The translations under genes and the position numbers were made by a program. 64,000 nucleotides of DNA from positions 51,635,158-51,699,157 of the forward strand of contig CM037777.1 of NCBI GenBank assembly GCA_021229015.1, read 5' to 3'. Below the pieces are notes generated by a model that was not told the origin of the DNA, ran no database searches, and saw only the letters and a program-made list of their open reading frames with translations. Shown here piece after piece: positions 15,401 to 29,900 of the stretch. Position 1 is the first letter of the stretch. Each line of letters starts with the position of its first letter. The stretch comes from Solen grandis (lineage: Eukaryota; Mollusca; Bivalvia; Adapedonta; Solenidae).

Positions 15401-17874
15401 CTGGTATAGCTCACTTGCTTGGCGCTCAGCATATAAGGGTAGTTCCAGGACTGGTTGGCCCAGTGTCAGGATAATGTGACTAGGTGTGGTATCATGCCAC
15501 ATGTCTACAGTGTGATACTGTGGTGTGGCAGCACTATATCTGTCTTAAGCAGACATCGTCTCCAAATGACTGAAATACTGTTGGTGGGACGTTAAATTCA
15601 ACAAATAAACAAGGCAAACATACTGGTCCAACCCATAAACAAACAAATGGTTTAAGAATTATGAATATTAATTTTGAATGTGACTTGTGTAAAGTGATAT
15701 TGATGCATGTTGGCCAGTTATGTAGCCATGGTTTGTGATTTTACAGCTGGTTTGCAGAGGACATGGACCATGTTAGCTATGTTGACATGACAACCACAAT
15801 CAAGAACTGTCGCATCTTGCTGGCCCTTGTATCAGATGACTTTGAGCGGGACAGCAAGTGTCGAGACATGTTTCTGTATGCAAAGGAGACAATGAACAAG
15901 GACATCATCATTGTTGTGATGGGAGAGAGCATGGATTGGCAGAACAAGGACCTGGGCATGAAGATCGGCAACCAGGAGGTGGGTGCCACAGCATGGGCAA
16001 CTGGACAGACCAGATTTGAGTTTAATTTCAACATTTTGGAAATAAATCTTTTTAAAAGAAAAAAAAAAACTTAATGAAAATAGAGAGTTGGGTAAACTGT
16101 GAAACAAGTGAACACGCATCAGGGGAGCTGTGTATGTGTGGCTATTGATAAAGAAAAAACATTTGGAAAAAATAAAACTTTATGTAACATCAATAAACGT
16201 AAATTATTTACCAAGATGTTTGTGGTTACATAAATGTTTTAGCTATTCTGTTTTTGGCATTTTTGGAAGGATAGAATATTTGAAAAGCAGTTTATTAACT
16301 AATCATCTATAATTGAATATTATTATTATTTTTTCCAAATGTTGCTTGCAGAGAAAACTTATGGCAAAGACCCTGCAACGCTACACAGCTGAGGGTGGAA
16401 GAAGAGATGAACTTAAAGATTGGCTTGATGAAAAACTCCACAAATCTAAAGTGGTAAGTTCCTTACTGATTTATCCATCCCTAGAGACCAAATGGTCAGA
16501 GCGTTCGCCTCGGGAGCCAGAGCTCATGGCTATCATCCCTGACCACAAAATACCAAAGTTGTAAAAAATGGTAATGGTATAGCTCCCTTGCTTGGCTCTC
16601 AGCATATAAGGGTAGTTCCAGGACTGGTTGGCCTGGTGTCAGGATAATGTGACTTGGGCCAACACAAGAAAACAGCAATAGTCATTGAAAAATTAAAGCT
16701 CAAACCTAGCTCCCCTACCAAATGGACTGATCCATAATTTTGCTTGTAATGTAGACAGACTTCTTTTGTAAAGGCAATGAAAAGAAAAAGAAATGAGTAT
16801 TGAATAAAATAGTATGCAAAATTGCACTGTTTAATACATTTATCTATGATACAATCAAATGGTCTTAACAGAACTATATGAATATGACCAGCATATTTTT
16901 TTTTTTCCTTTTTCTACTTTGACTAAAATAGTTAATATGACCCTCACTGCTCTGGTTTCATCACAGGAGAAGATATTGCCAGATGTGTTCCTCAGCTACA
17001 GCTGGACCAATTCCAAGGATGCAGCAGACAGGTCAGGGCGGGTGGTGCCCGGGGCCCTGGGTTATGCTGACCCCCGCCATCTCAAGCATCTGCTGCGTGA
17101 GGCTGGCATCAACTGCTGGATTGACATCGAAAATGTTGGCACAGAAAAGGTACGTTAATTGATTTCTACTAGGTTTCTGTTTTGTTAATTGAGTAACCTT
17201 TTGTTTGCTGTACTGGTATATGGGGTTTGGGAGGGATTGAAAATGTCAGGTTTAAGACTGACCAAAGTTCTTTAAATGGTTTTTATCAGGTCTTTTAGGA
17301 CAAATTTAAAAGATGCTAAATATGACATGACATCATTAACCATAAATCAGCAGCAAAACATCATATGATGTGAAGTCTATAGGTATGTTTACTGATTCAG
17401 ATGATCTGTAAAATAAATTAAACAGCTTTCTTAGATATACACTGAAGAAATTCACCTAATCCTGAAAGATAGCCTCCAACAAAATTAAAGCTTTTGCTTT
17501 ACATTTTCATGTACTCTCTAGAAAGCATACATTTACAAACTATCAGAAAAATAGTCCGGCCTAATGATATGGTAACCATAGTTGTGACTACATTTACAGC
17601 AAGGGATATTTGCGGACATGGCTGCTGGGATCCGGAACAGTAAGATGATGTTGGCCTGCATCTCAGATGAGGTAAGAGGATTGTCTGATACTCTGGGACT
17701 CTTCTGAAGTCTAGATTTCATGTCATGTCCCAGCTCACTACATTTTGTCTCTGGATGTTTTACCATACTGTCAGCAGGAATATACATTTCTTTCAGTGAC
17801 TACATCCTCAGACAGTTTCATATCCTTATAGTCTAACCAAATGAGGAACCCTGCAGGAGATGCACTTGACTTGA

Positions 17875-17906
<32 letters not shown>

Positions 17907-20900
17907 ATTGTCCCCGTACATAGGTAGCAGTGGGTCGGGGGACCATCCCACTGACCACCTTACAATAACGATAGACATACATTCATATTTATGAATAAGA
18001 CAATAAAATGAAATTTACAATGAAACATAGAGAAAGAAAAACAAAAATATACATGCATACACAGCTAGTCTCAAAACATTTTTCTATTTTTTAGATATGT
18101 GGATAATGTCTATAAGTACTTTACCACTGCCCAATTTTTATTTCTGAAACCATTTTTCTATTATTTAGATATGTGGATTGTCTATAAGTACCTTTACAAC
18201 TGCCCAATTTTCTATTTCTGAAACTTTGATATTGGTGCTTTTGTAAATTTGCCAAGCTAAATTTAAGCTACTCTTTAAACCACAAAAATTTGGTATTATT
18301 TTTTTCCTTTGGCATATAAAAATGTATCTTTTAATATGTAAAAACAAAACATAAAATTTATCAAACTCCTTTTTGCTTTTTCCTATAAGAAATTCTTCAC
18401 ATTATATATGAATGTTTACTTCCTTGTATTCTAAAAATATTTTTACTTCTTGTATCAACTTTTGAACCTACACTCCCAGAACAAATGTAAAATCGTCTCT
18501 TCCTCGTCTGTACAAAAGGTACACATGTTATCATTTACAATATTCATATGACATAATAAAGATTTTGTACCAATAATTCTATGAAGAATTCGTAACTGTA
18601 GCCACTGTAGATAGGAATCTCTTGTTAGTAAAAAAACTGCTTTATAAGCATATTTCCAGTTAATATCATTGAAATGATCGTTCCATTTTTCCTGGCTTGT
18701 TGGTGTATCCCCATTTGCAATAAGTACATTATATACATGCTTACTGTCTTTATTAGAGTACGCAACTTTTGAAAAATAACATGACATAATAGGTCCACAG
18801 TAGCTACAGTTACCAATTATTTTAATGTTATTTATTCTTATATAAGATTTTATTGAACTTTTAAGACCTTCATAAAAAAGAAAATTAATCTTTTTACCAA
18901 TATAATTTTCTATGTATGAATTATCAACAAAATCACCTGTAACTGTCAATATATCACTTACATATCTTATTCCTCTATCATACATACATTTATCAAATAC
19001 TCCCTTGTTACCAACTTTAAATGAGCTGTTAAAAAATAATGGCAACATCAGGAAATCTTCTACTGATTCTATAGACAGCTTATCCATATAACCAATAAAG
19101 CTTTTTAGAACATCATACCAGAAATTATTTTTTACCTCTTTCATCAACCTTTCACAATAGACTTTCCCAAAATTAACCATTTTATGAATGTCTATTACAG
19201 AATTTATCAACAGATAACACTTTCCTTTACATCTTAAAAATCTTCTAATCCATGAAATGTTCATACTTTTATTAAATTGTGTTATATCTATCATTTTTAA
19301 TCCTCCTTCCTCATAGTCTTTTACTGCAACAGAGCATTTAATCTTATTTGGGCCATTCCATATAAACTGGTATAGCAATTTATTTATTTCTTCCATTAAT
19401 AGGCGGTGAAGGTAACATTGTAAACAAATGTGTAAAAAGAGGCACTATCAATGTTTTCACAACAGTTATTTTACCAATAGGAGTAAGAATTCTTCTGTTC
19501 CAGAAGGATATAATTTTTTTAACCTTTTCTAACTTGCCATTAAAATTAAGTTTTATCATATTTTCTAAATCTACATCAAAAATGACACCAAGTACTTTAA
19601 AAGTTGTGGTGTTCCAATTAAGTTTGTATTTTATTTTTATTGACCGAGTGCTGTATTTCATTGCACCAATCCATATAACATTTGTCTTTTCAAAGTAAAC
19701 TTTTAACCCTGAGTAAAAAGATAATTCATGTAATAAATCTAATGTAGCATTTAGGGATTCTTCTGAACCATCTAAAAACAAAGAAATATCATCAGCAAAC
19801 AGAGAAATTTTATATTCAAATCCATCAATAATTATACCTTTAATTTTATCACAAGATCTTATTTTAATAGCAATAATTTCAACACACTTGACTTGATTTT
19901 GATTACAGATTTAAAGTATAAACATAATTGAAAAAATTATTTTAGACAAGCTGTGACAGTTAGGGTCAGCTTTAACACTGTTAGACCACGAAATTAAGGG
20001 TAATGCTTATCACTATAAGACCATGACAGTAAGGGTCACTCTGTAGTACAAACCTGTTGTAATGCTGTACATGGGGTCAAAACCTAGATACCATGTTATG
20101 TTGAAAGGCATTGTAACAGTTTGGGACTCATAGTTTGAATCATTTGGCATTGATATTTACACTTTACTGGGGTGTGTTGTACACTGTACATGTAATAGAT
20201 CTATGTACCTTTTAAATATGTTTATGAAGGTGATTGCAAATGAGGAGACAGCAGTCTGTGTGTAACAAACTGTGTGGGTTTTACACTGTGAATGATTTTT
20301 ACAGTATGCTGCATCAGAGAACTGTATGATGGAGTTAAGATTTGGGATGTTGAACATTGAGCTCCCCGTTGTCGTGGCTATTGTTGGCACGGGAACTGAC
20401 TGGAAAGAAACAGAGGTGAGTAGATGTGCCCACTGGGAATTTAAAGAAATTATGCATTAGCAGGAATATAAACATAAAAAAGAATGAAGTTGATAACTTG
20501 GTACAATTGTTCAGCATGATGGGACAGTGCAGGTGCATAAGGCTAGTTGGAAATTTGAGGTTGAAGGTCAAAAAACAGTATGATGGACCTTATCAAGGCT
20601 GTATCTTTATCATACATCAATAAATTTTCAAATAAGTTGGTGCTATGGTTAACCCTTTCCCTCATATAGACTCATTTTGACACACTCAATAGGTACCACA
20701 TAAAGCCTGATCTGCAGAAAACCACAGTTAAACTTTACCAAATTTAATTATAAAGTCCTCATTTCCAGACCACTGAGGAGCAGCGAACAGCATAAAACCT
20801 GATCAGCCTGCGAGTTACTCGCAGGCTGATCTGGTTTTATGCTGTACGCATAGGTCTTTTCATGGTTTCCTCTATGAGGGAAAGGGTTAAACATGATGAG

Positions 20901-23900
20901 ATGGTATGCAGCTGCATGACCAGGTCTGTAGCTTAAAGGCAAGGTCATGCGTGGTGTTTAAGGTCCAAAATGGGTACATTACTTTCATATAGTAGATATG
21001 AGTTTTTTGTTGTTGTTTTTTCTCTTGCAGATTTCCCTTATCTGTTTTATATTCATATTTTTATGAGACTGCATTTTCTTTGATGAAGGGTCAAAGAAGA
21101 AAAACGCCATATATTTTCAATGAATAGTGTAGTCATAAAATTAAAATCAATTTAGAAATAGAGGAAATATTCAGTGTTTTTTTTTTCTTAAATTTTCATG
21201 ATTGCCTTTCTATTTTTTTTCTCATGTATTTGATATTCCCCTGGATAGCCTCAGTTACATGATGTGACATCTTTTTTTTAAATTTTTTAAGGTCATTTAT
21301 TATACATATGTTTTGAATCCAGCTTGGTCTGCAATATAATGTTCAGTTAAAGCAGGTATACAAGACTTTTATCATTATAACATCTGATCTTTTATGGTAT
21401 ATGATACATTTGACTGTTTATGAATGTTTACCTAAAGCTGGATTTAATGCTTGTGATTTAGATGGTTTTGACATGTGGTGTGTTTAATAATCAGAAGAGA
21501 ATGTGTATATACATGTCGTCCATTGAAAGCCAGAAGGGCTTATCAGCATATATCAAAAGAAGGTCAATGAGCTCCTCTGTCTTTCAGTGGATGATATCTA
21601 ATGTTCTACATGTTTCTGCTGTGATGCCTTTGAGAGCAATATTTTGGGAATGGATTCTTCTGTAAAAAGAAAAAAGATGAATTGATTTATGTTGATAAAA
21701 CATTATTTTATTATTCATAAGCAATATGTGTAGTTTGTAATAAGTTAATGATTTAAGAATGATTCTGAATAATTTACTTGATTAAAATATAATGTTTGAT
21801 TACAAAACAAATTACAGTCCATTCGCGATGGTACGAAGTAGCCCCGGGAAATGCATTTATTTCGTTCCATCGCATCTTTCATATTGACGATTGAGAATCC
21901 CTTTTTGTATGTGCTCACTCGTTTGTTTATGTCGTGTTTTAGTATGTATTGCCGAAAACCATGTACTGTCGTAAAGATTTAGTGTCGTAATATGTGTGAT
22001 GTTGTTTCATTATTTGATTCTCTATATTTTTTTATTTTTATACGATGATATTGATAAATAAAAAATGCGTTCTGCAGTACTGATCCAGTTATCCCCCCAG
22101 GTAAACTGGGTCCCTCACTGAATTACTCAGAATATTGCTATTAGATATTCAATAAAATTGTATTTTAGTAGTCTTAGATTTATATGTTCGTATTAACATG
22201 AAGTAGAATGGAATGACAAGTCAGACCTGGAGACCAATATTTATACTGCTGCTTATTAAGTTTTGACATAAAATCACTCATTAATCTTTGTAACAAACAA
22301 ACTCGCTTGTAAGCTTCGTGTCACTTTGCAACAATCAACGTCACGGATGGCGTGCAAATAGGCTGATTACAGACAATATAATGGCGGACGCGTGTGAGCG
22401 ACAGGTGTCACTCGGGTAGGTGTGAAAACTGACCGACACTTCGTTCGAACGCGTCATTAATCAGTTGTTAATTAGCAAATCGGACCACATACATACTTCG
22501 CTCCAGTGCATCTTTCGTTCCATCCTATTCGTTCCATCGCATCTTTTTTACATTGAATAAAGAACATATATTGCCGGGACTTGGCAATTACTTCGTATTA
22601 CACCGTCATTTCGTTCCATCGTGAATAGACTGTAATAATTATTGTATTCGTATTTTTGTAAAATGACCATGTGCAAGGTTCCATTTGTACTATGGAAGTT
22701 ACATAATGATGATGACTAATGTATGTGTGTGAACAGTAAGGACTTGACCACAGTGGATGAATAGTGCAGAGAGAGTGACAGTCATTATCTCTTTTTTTAT
22801 GTCTGTCAGGTGGCTATGTTGCTGCGGAGAGCGAAAGCTTCGGAGGTGTACCTGCAGAAGGAGAACCCAGATGGGCTAGAGGTGTTGGTCAAGTTCATCA
22901 AGGAGGCCCTGTCTGATGTGCAGCTGAAACAAAGGGGAAAGAAACGAGAGCTGGAGGCAGCAAAAGAACTGAAAGAGAAGGCAAAGAAGGAGAAAAAGCA
23001 GAAAAATAGCAACACTTCCATCGCATATCAGGTTTGTTCACATTATATTATTATTTCTGCTTTAAAGATTGCTTTGTGGAAGGTTGTCTAAGAACATAAA
23101 CATAAAATGAAATAATTACATATAGTTGAATGAAAATCAAGATTTCTGATATATGTGATTGTCAAAAAAAGCATTCTTCTACTACCAATCATTTCATTTC
23201 CTGTCCGTAATTATGCACATATTTACACACTGAGCAAAGCATTCGCTTTACTAGTACAATCTCTATACTCTAATTGTTGTCATGGTAACTGTTTACAGGA
23301 GGAGTTTGAGTTACTCCAGCGGAAGTTCATGCGTCACATCCTGGGCTCCCAGCAGGATTCTTTGCCCCTGCCTCGGCTGATTGTTGCTGACTTTGTCAAG
23401 AAAGGTAAGGACCTTCCAGTTGTGAAATAGTACCCACCCCATACATTATTGCTAGTTTGGCTGTTTTTCAAAGAAAAAATATTATACATGTAGTATTGTC
23501 ATCACCCTAGTGTTGTCATCGTTGTAGTGAAACAGTTAACCTTGGCCACATCTTATAAAGTATTTAATCTTCTTCCTTCAAACTTAATATACTTCTTCAC
23601 TACTACAAGATTGCATTTCTAACAGGGACTATAACCTTTGCCCATTTTGAACAATTATATCCCTTTTAAAAAATAATACAATGAAAAAATTTTTTTTATT
23701 AATATACTTTTAGGTACTATAACCAGATCAGCCTGCGATAACTCGCAGTGATCAGGTTTTATGCTGTTCGCTGCTCTCAGTGGTCTGGAAATTAGTATTT
23801 TTAATTAAATTTGGTAAGGTTTAACTGTGGTTTTCTGCAGATCAGGCTTTATGTGGTACCTACTGAGTGCGTCAAAATGAGTCTATATGAGGGAAAGGGT

Positions 23901-26900
23901 TAAGACAAAAAACAGACAAGCAACTGCATGCGATGCTCGTTATTTATTTGTCACAATGCTGTTATGAGCAAACTTTTATAGCCATGAAAATTTTGGCCAT
24001 TGATGTACTGCTAACATTTTTGCAGACTTTATTCTTTAATTTCAATATTCTTATAGCCCACATTTATGGTCAGCATGTCGTGACTGTTTGCATGTGAAAA
24101 GAAGAGTTTTACTTGTCCACAATCAATTACAGCAGTAAACATATCTTCAAACTAATTCTTAAATGTTAGAGGAGTCATTCAAGTCAAACATGGTTGATTT
24201 ACCCTCAGAAGTATAAATAACTTTCATATCTTATTTACATTATCATCTTCGAGAATTGAGCTTATATATCTTGGTACTGGTTATGTAAAAACTTACCCCT
24301 TTAACTTAGACATTACAAACATCAATTATGTAAATGTGTGTAGAACACATATGATGGTGTGACCGTGTGTGGTATCATGCCACTTGTCTACAGTTGATAC
24401 ATCACAGTAAGGCTGTACAATCTCTCAGGTATTTGTGTATCCAACCATGTTAACATGCAGATGAATACATGTGATTATTTGTCATTTAAAGAAAACAAAG
24501 GGAGGCAACAAGCAAATACTGGATTGCTATATATCCATGCAATTTATATGTAAGAATAGTAATTCAGGTTGACCTATATCACACACACTGTTGGTTATGG
24601 ACTTCATCTCACTTATAGAACACAGTATTTCATCAGTTAGCATAAAATAAAATGTTTTTATCTCACTTCGGTAGTTGACACTGTGAAGACGGAAGATGAT
24701 GGGCGAGAGAGTCAACAGGGATCATCCATGCGGAGCAGGCCAAAATTGCTGCGACCTAAAACTGCCACCAGATCCAGGGATAGGCTACAGGTTAGTTTCT
24801 TCTTCATATACTGTTGTAAAATTGCAGTTGATGTTATGAATTTCTATTTTTAAGATGTTAAAATCTAATCATTCATTTTAGTTTTATTTCATATTTTTTA
24901 ATAAGATCATAAGTTGTAATTTAAAATAAAAACTATACTTTAGAATTGGTAATAAATACTGAGTACCAGTATAACACTATTATTGCTATTATGTCATTTC
25001 TTGTTGTAACTGTTACTATGGACTGTGTTTAGACATTGGATGAAGGTTTGCCCATGATATGACTATCTTTGTATGTCCATTAAATTAACATTCTTGGCTT
25101 TCACTGAAGCTACGTGTACCCAATTCCCAGTTGGTTTGGCATCTTATTTGAAAGGAAACTCTTTTTACACAGTTTCCTAAGTAAGAGGACTGTCTTTGTC
25201 AACAAGATTAGATATCTGTAACACTTTCAATCTAATTCTTGTCATATGTAATTTGACCTTTACCTGTATTATATGTTGTTGACAGGTGGACGAGAGAGTG
25301 TTTGAGGAAGAGAACAAGGAAGACTGGGGCAATGAGAGCTTCTGTCTCCGCCTGCTGTGTGAACATGAAGGGGTCAGTACCCTCTGAACTTTATAAATCC
25401 TTGCTTTGTATTTCCCATACTGGAATCATACATTTCACATAGATTGTTTTGTAAACTTCATTTCCTTATATTAAGTACAGGGGAATGTTCTGCACTTGAC
25501 ACAGCTTTCCAGTGTTACATGAGTTTGCTATGGTTGTGTTTTAGATTGGTAGGATCAACGTCGAGATTTCTTGAAATGATGGCCATATTGTGCTTGTGGT
25601 GGGGGTATTAATCAGTTGCAGCTGTTTTTTTATCCTATTCCATGCTTCATAGGGGTGGGGGCTTTATAGGAATCCTACTTATTACATCCTGTCAGGTCAC
25701 ATCCTGTCCAACACTCACATTACACGAAGACAAGGTGGTATGCCTAAGTCATAGTTCTAGTGTTAGACTTGTGGAGATTTAACACATTTAAACATCCAAA
25801 TACGTTTCATTCCTTGAGTAGACCTGCTGCGAGCACATCAAAGGAGCAATTTACCTCATGAACATTTTCTAAAATCTTTAAAAAAAATTTGGCTATTAAA
25901 GCAAATGAACATAACACCAAAACAGGTATATCCCTGCCCCTAATGTTTATCAGGGGTTTTGAACATTGGAACAAATGCATTTGTTTGTCGTAGCTTTGTA
26001 CAAGTTTTCATTGTTTAACCAATATACATACTCATTTTTGGGTGGTTTGGCATCATGTTGAAATTAATATGACCTGCCTAAGTTATGGTCTGTTAATGAG
26101 GTTTTATTTTATTCTTCTTATTCTTTTACCAACCATTCAACAATATTCATATTTTGTCTATTTCTGTGCCAGGGCTGGCACCTGTGCAAGGAAAGGTACC
26201 CGCTTGCATTCCGTGGCCATGAACAACTGGAGCATTTCCTAAAGAAGGCTGCTCCCTACCTTTACCGTATCTACTCCATCCTCAAACAGAGTCCCATCAA
26301 ACTCAACTGTTTTGATTCCAGTAAAGGAGAGGCATACCAGAAATGGATACAGGCAGTAAGTCTTGTATATTTTAACGGTTGAAATGTAAAAAGTCAAACG
26401 ATTGCTTGGGAACACATACCATGAAATATTGATACAAGGATACAATATAGTAAAATGTAAGTTAGGAAATCCCAATAAAAATGGTGAAAACATAAAATAA
26501 CTTAACAAATACTACCATTTTTACCAAAGTATAACATATTTGTCACGGTCATGTTAAATAAAGAATAACATATTGTCCTATGTTTTCACAGCAAAGTGAG
26601 GAGAACCCTGACTTTAGCACATCCATGGAGCATATCAGGACTGGCTTGGTTGAGGATGAAACCAAAGAGATAGACAGTCTCGCTAGGTGGGTGATAAATT
26701 TTCTACCAGTATTTCGTTTATTGAATAGGCTTACTTCTGAAATATCCAGTGGGAAGAATAAAGTTTTTGCAACACTCTTCTTTTTCTTCCATTTCTTTGC
26801 ATCTTGGAAGGGCTTGAATAGTTCTTTAAGAATTAAACTCAAAACTCACAAATCCGTTGTTGATGAATAGTACTACTGGACAACAGTGCCTGTGTTGATG

Positions 26901-29900
26901 AATGAATATTTTCACAGGTTCATGCAGATGTTTTTTTCTGTCACTGTGTCTCTCAAACACACATAGACATACACAAACACATGTTTGATTTATAAGTCGG
27001 CGTAGACTCCTGACAAATGTTTGAATTATTATAATTATATCCAGTCTCAACTTTCCTTTCCCTGAGTTGTGCTATATTGAAAAAGCTCATTTTCAGCCTA
27101 AGTTTGTTTTTTCATGTTATATTGCAAAGTGTTTTGTTGGATATGTAGGTTTTTGAGCTGTCTACCAACTTATGTTAAAAAGATTTCTGTATTAGGCCTA
27201 TCTGGATCCCTTGCTACAGGCGTTTTCTGCCAAATGCCTATGCAAGTGTCACCAGGGTGAGTACCAGTTTCTGCTTTATGTTTGTTTTGTATGTATTTCT
27301 GGTTCCCTGCTACAGGTGCCGTCTGCCAAGTGGTAAGATAGTGTGGCTGTGCAATCGTCACCAGGGGGAGGAGCATGTTGTGAAGCTGAGTACCAACTCC
27401 TCCTCCTCATACAACACCTTCAAGGTTCTCTTCATTGAGGACAAATTGATGAGTGAAAACATGGAGAAGTCAGCCATATACAAAAGACTGAAGAGTATCA
27501 AGTCTTCCAAGGTTTGTCACTGCCATGGTTACTGTTTAGTGGTGTTGTTCATTTGAAAAAGCATACTAAGATCAAATAAGACATTTTCAAACCTTCTCCA
27601 AACTGCAGAAAGACCATCTATTTCTGTTGGTGCCATATGCAAAGTAATGACAGTTGCATTGTCATTTAAAGACACATATGGTTCATTCTCAATATAAGCC
27701 TACTGTGTATAGTACAGTATTCTTCATTAATCAAAGTTAACATTTCATGTAATGGTGGTCATTAAGACATCCTATGATTGTTTTGTGCTCGTATCAGTCA
27801 TCATAAATTTAATCCTAATTGGAACATAATTCTATTCCTTTTGATTCTGTATTGGCTGAGCTTTTCCTATCAAAGAAGTAATTAAAGAATTGAGCCTTTG
27901 GACCCATAATGGTGCGCTCTGTTGCTGTTGCCTTGACATCCATGGATATGAATTGTTTAAAGTTGCTGTGGCTCAGTATTAGTCCGCAGTGATTACAGGT
28001 CTAATGGTCTGGAAGTTGAACCCATTTGTGGTAAAAAAATTCCAAGGCCTTTTATGTTACAAAATGCTGGTCTAATCCAGGGACTGTAAAGAAAAATTAG
28101 TAAACATTGTTTCTCAATTGATTTAAATGTTTAGATATATGTTTGAATTTCTTCTGACAGTGTTCCTTTGTATGTTAAAGCAGATGTTTATTTTTTCCCT
28201 CCTTGTGCAGTGGTTCACATAAGAAATGTTTTATCAGCTGAAGGGTCTTGTGTTGTCATAGCAGTGTTTACATTCTGTGACTATCTGTTGTACAGGTTGC
28301 CCCAAAACTGCCTGAGCCGGTACCCATCCCAACCTTTGCACCCAAAGCAGCTCCACCCCCACCCCCACCGGAACCAGACAGTAAACCAGAGGCAGACACT
28401 CAGAAAGGTTTGGCAGTTTAGATGCTATATTTTACTTCATGTGACACTTTCCTGGCCTTTAACTCTAGAGACACTGTACGTCCTTGAACACCAAGCATAA
28501 CTGTTAACCCTTTACTTCATATGACTCATTTTGATGCATTGGCAAACATAACAGACCCATATCAAACAGCTCCTTGAAGAAAGGAGCTGTTGATCAGGGT
28601 CCCTCTGTTTGCTTATACAATATTGTAGCTCAGATTCTACACTGTCTGCAGAGCAAAGAAAAGTCCACTGTTTGATATACTATTTAAAGTTCAGTTAATT
28701 AATAAATAATTCATGAAGTCGTAAATTTGTACATGAATATTCATGAAGCAAAGGGTTAAATCAGCCTGGGAGTTGTTTTCAAACTGATCAGGTTTTAGGT
28801 TGTTTTCTGCTGATATTCTGGATGAACAGAAAGCAGTACTAAACCTTATCAGCCTGTAAATTGTTCATGGGTTGATCTAGTTTTATGCTTGTACAGAAGT
28901 GATGTCACTTGTGATCAGTGCACTGGAGTCAAGGGCATTAACTTCTGGCTGACTGATACTACCTCCCTTGTTTTCATAGTAACTTCATTCTAGATCACCA
29001 CATTTTCATCTCTACATAGACTTGCACAGTGCTCTTAAATAGTGAAAAAAGTCCTTATTCTCTAGGCATTTTGCCACTTTTATATTATGATTTGTACTAG
29101 AAGTTCATATTATGAAAAAAAAAAATTTTAAGAAAATTTCTTTTACCATAAAACACATGCTTTTCTTTGAGTGCACTGGTTTCTGGTCATTGTCAAAATT
29201 CACAGGCTAATTAAATTTCTAAGAATTAACAGTACATGGTTACATTACAAAATAAATTTAAACTTTGCTTAAATAATTAAAAATGTGCATAATTGAAGTG
29301 AAGAATAGACTATCGTGATTGTCTCGCATGTGTTAATTATTCAAATCTAATGTGAAAAGGGGAGAGAAGGAAGTTCCATTGCATTCAAGTATTTTGGTTA
29401 CTTAGTTGTGGTTTCAGCCAAAAACATATCTGTAACAAAAGGGAAGCCTTATTTTGATTGTCCATGTTTATTTAATATCATTTGTTCATATCAGATAGTT
29501 TTCCATTACAAAAACTATGATAATATGATTTACAAGATAGTACACTATGTCTGTACAATTTACAAGTCTATATTGAATTAGCTAAGTGAATTATTAACTG
29601 ACTTAGTGATAAATACAGTCATAAATACAGTAAACTTTGTAGTAGAGCCAATAACTTAGTATGTGTGACTCTGCTTGCCTATATTGGATGATGGATCTGA
29701 GAATCTATAGTCTCACTCTTGTAGATATCACACTAAACCTACTCCTTATAGATATAACTCTCATTTCTTTTCAGCTTTATACTACATGGTCATTGAATAT
29801 TTGGTGGAATTGTTGGTATTCTGTGGAATTACACTTAATCTTTAGCCATTTGGAGATCCAAGCAGTCTTTTTGTCACTTATGATTTTATAGTACAATCAT

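Noticed and set aside
22806..23021. Minus-strand frame rich in Phe and Ser
   Set aside because: It is the reverse reading of the lysine-rich exon 17.
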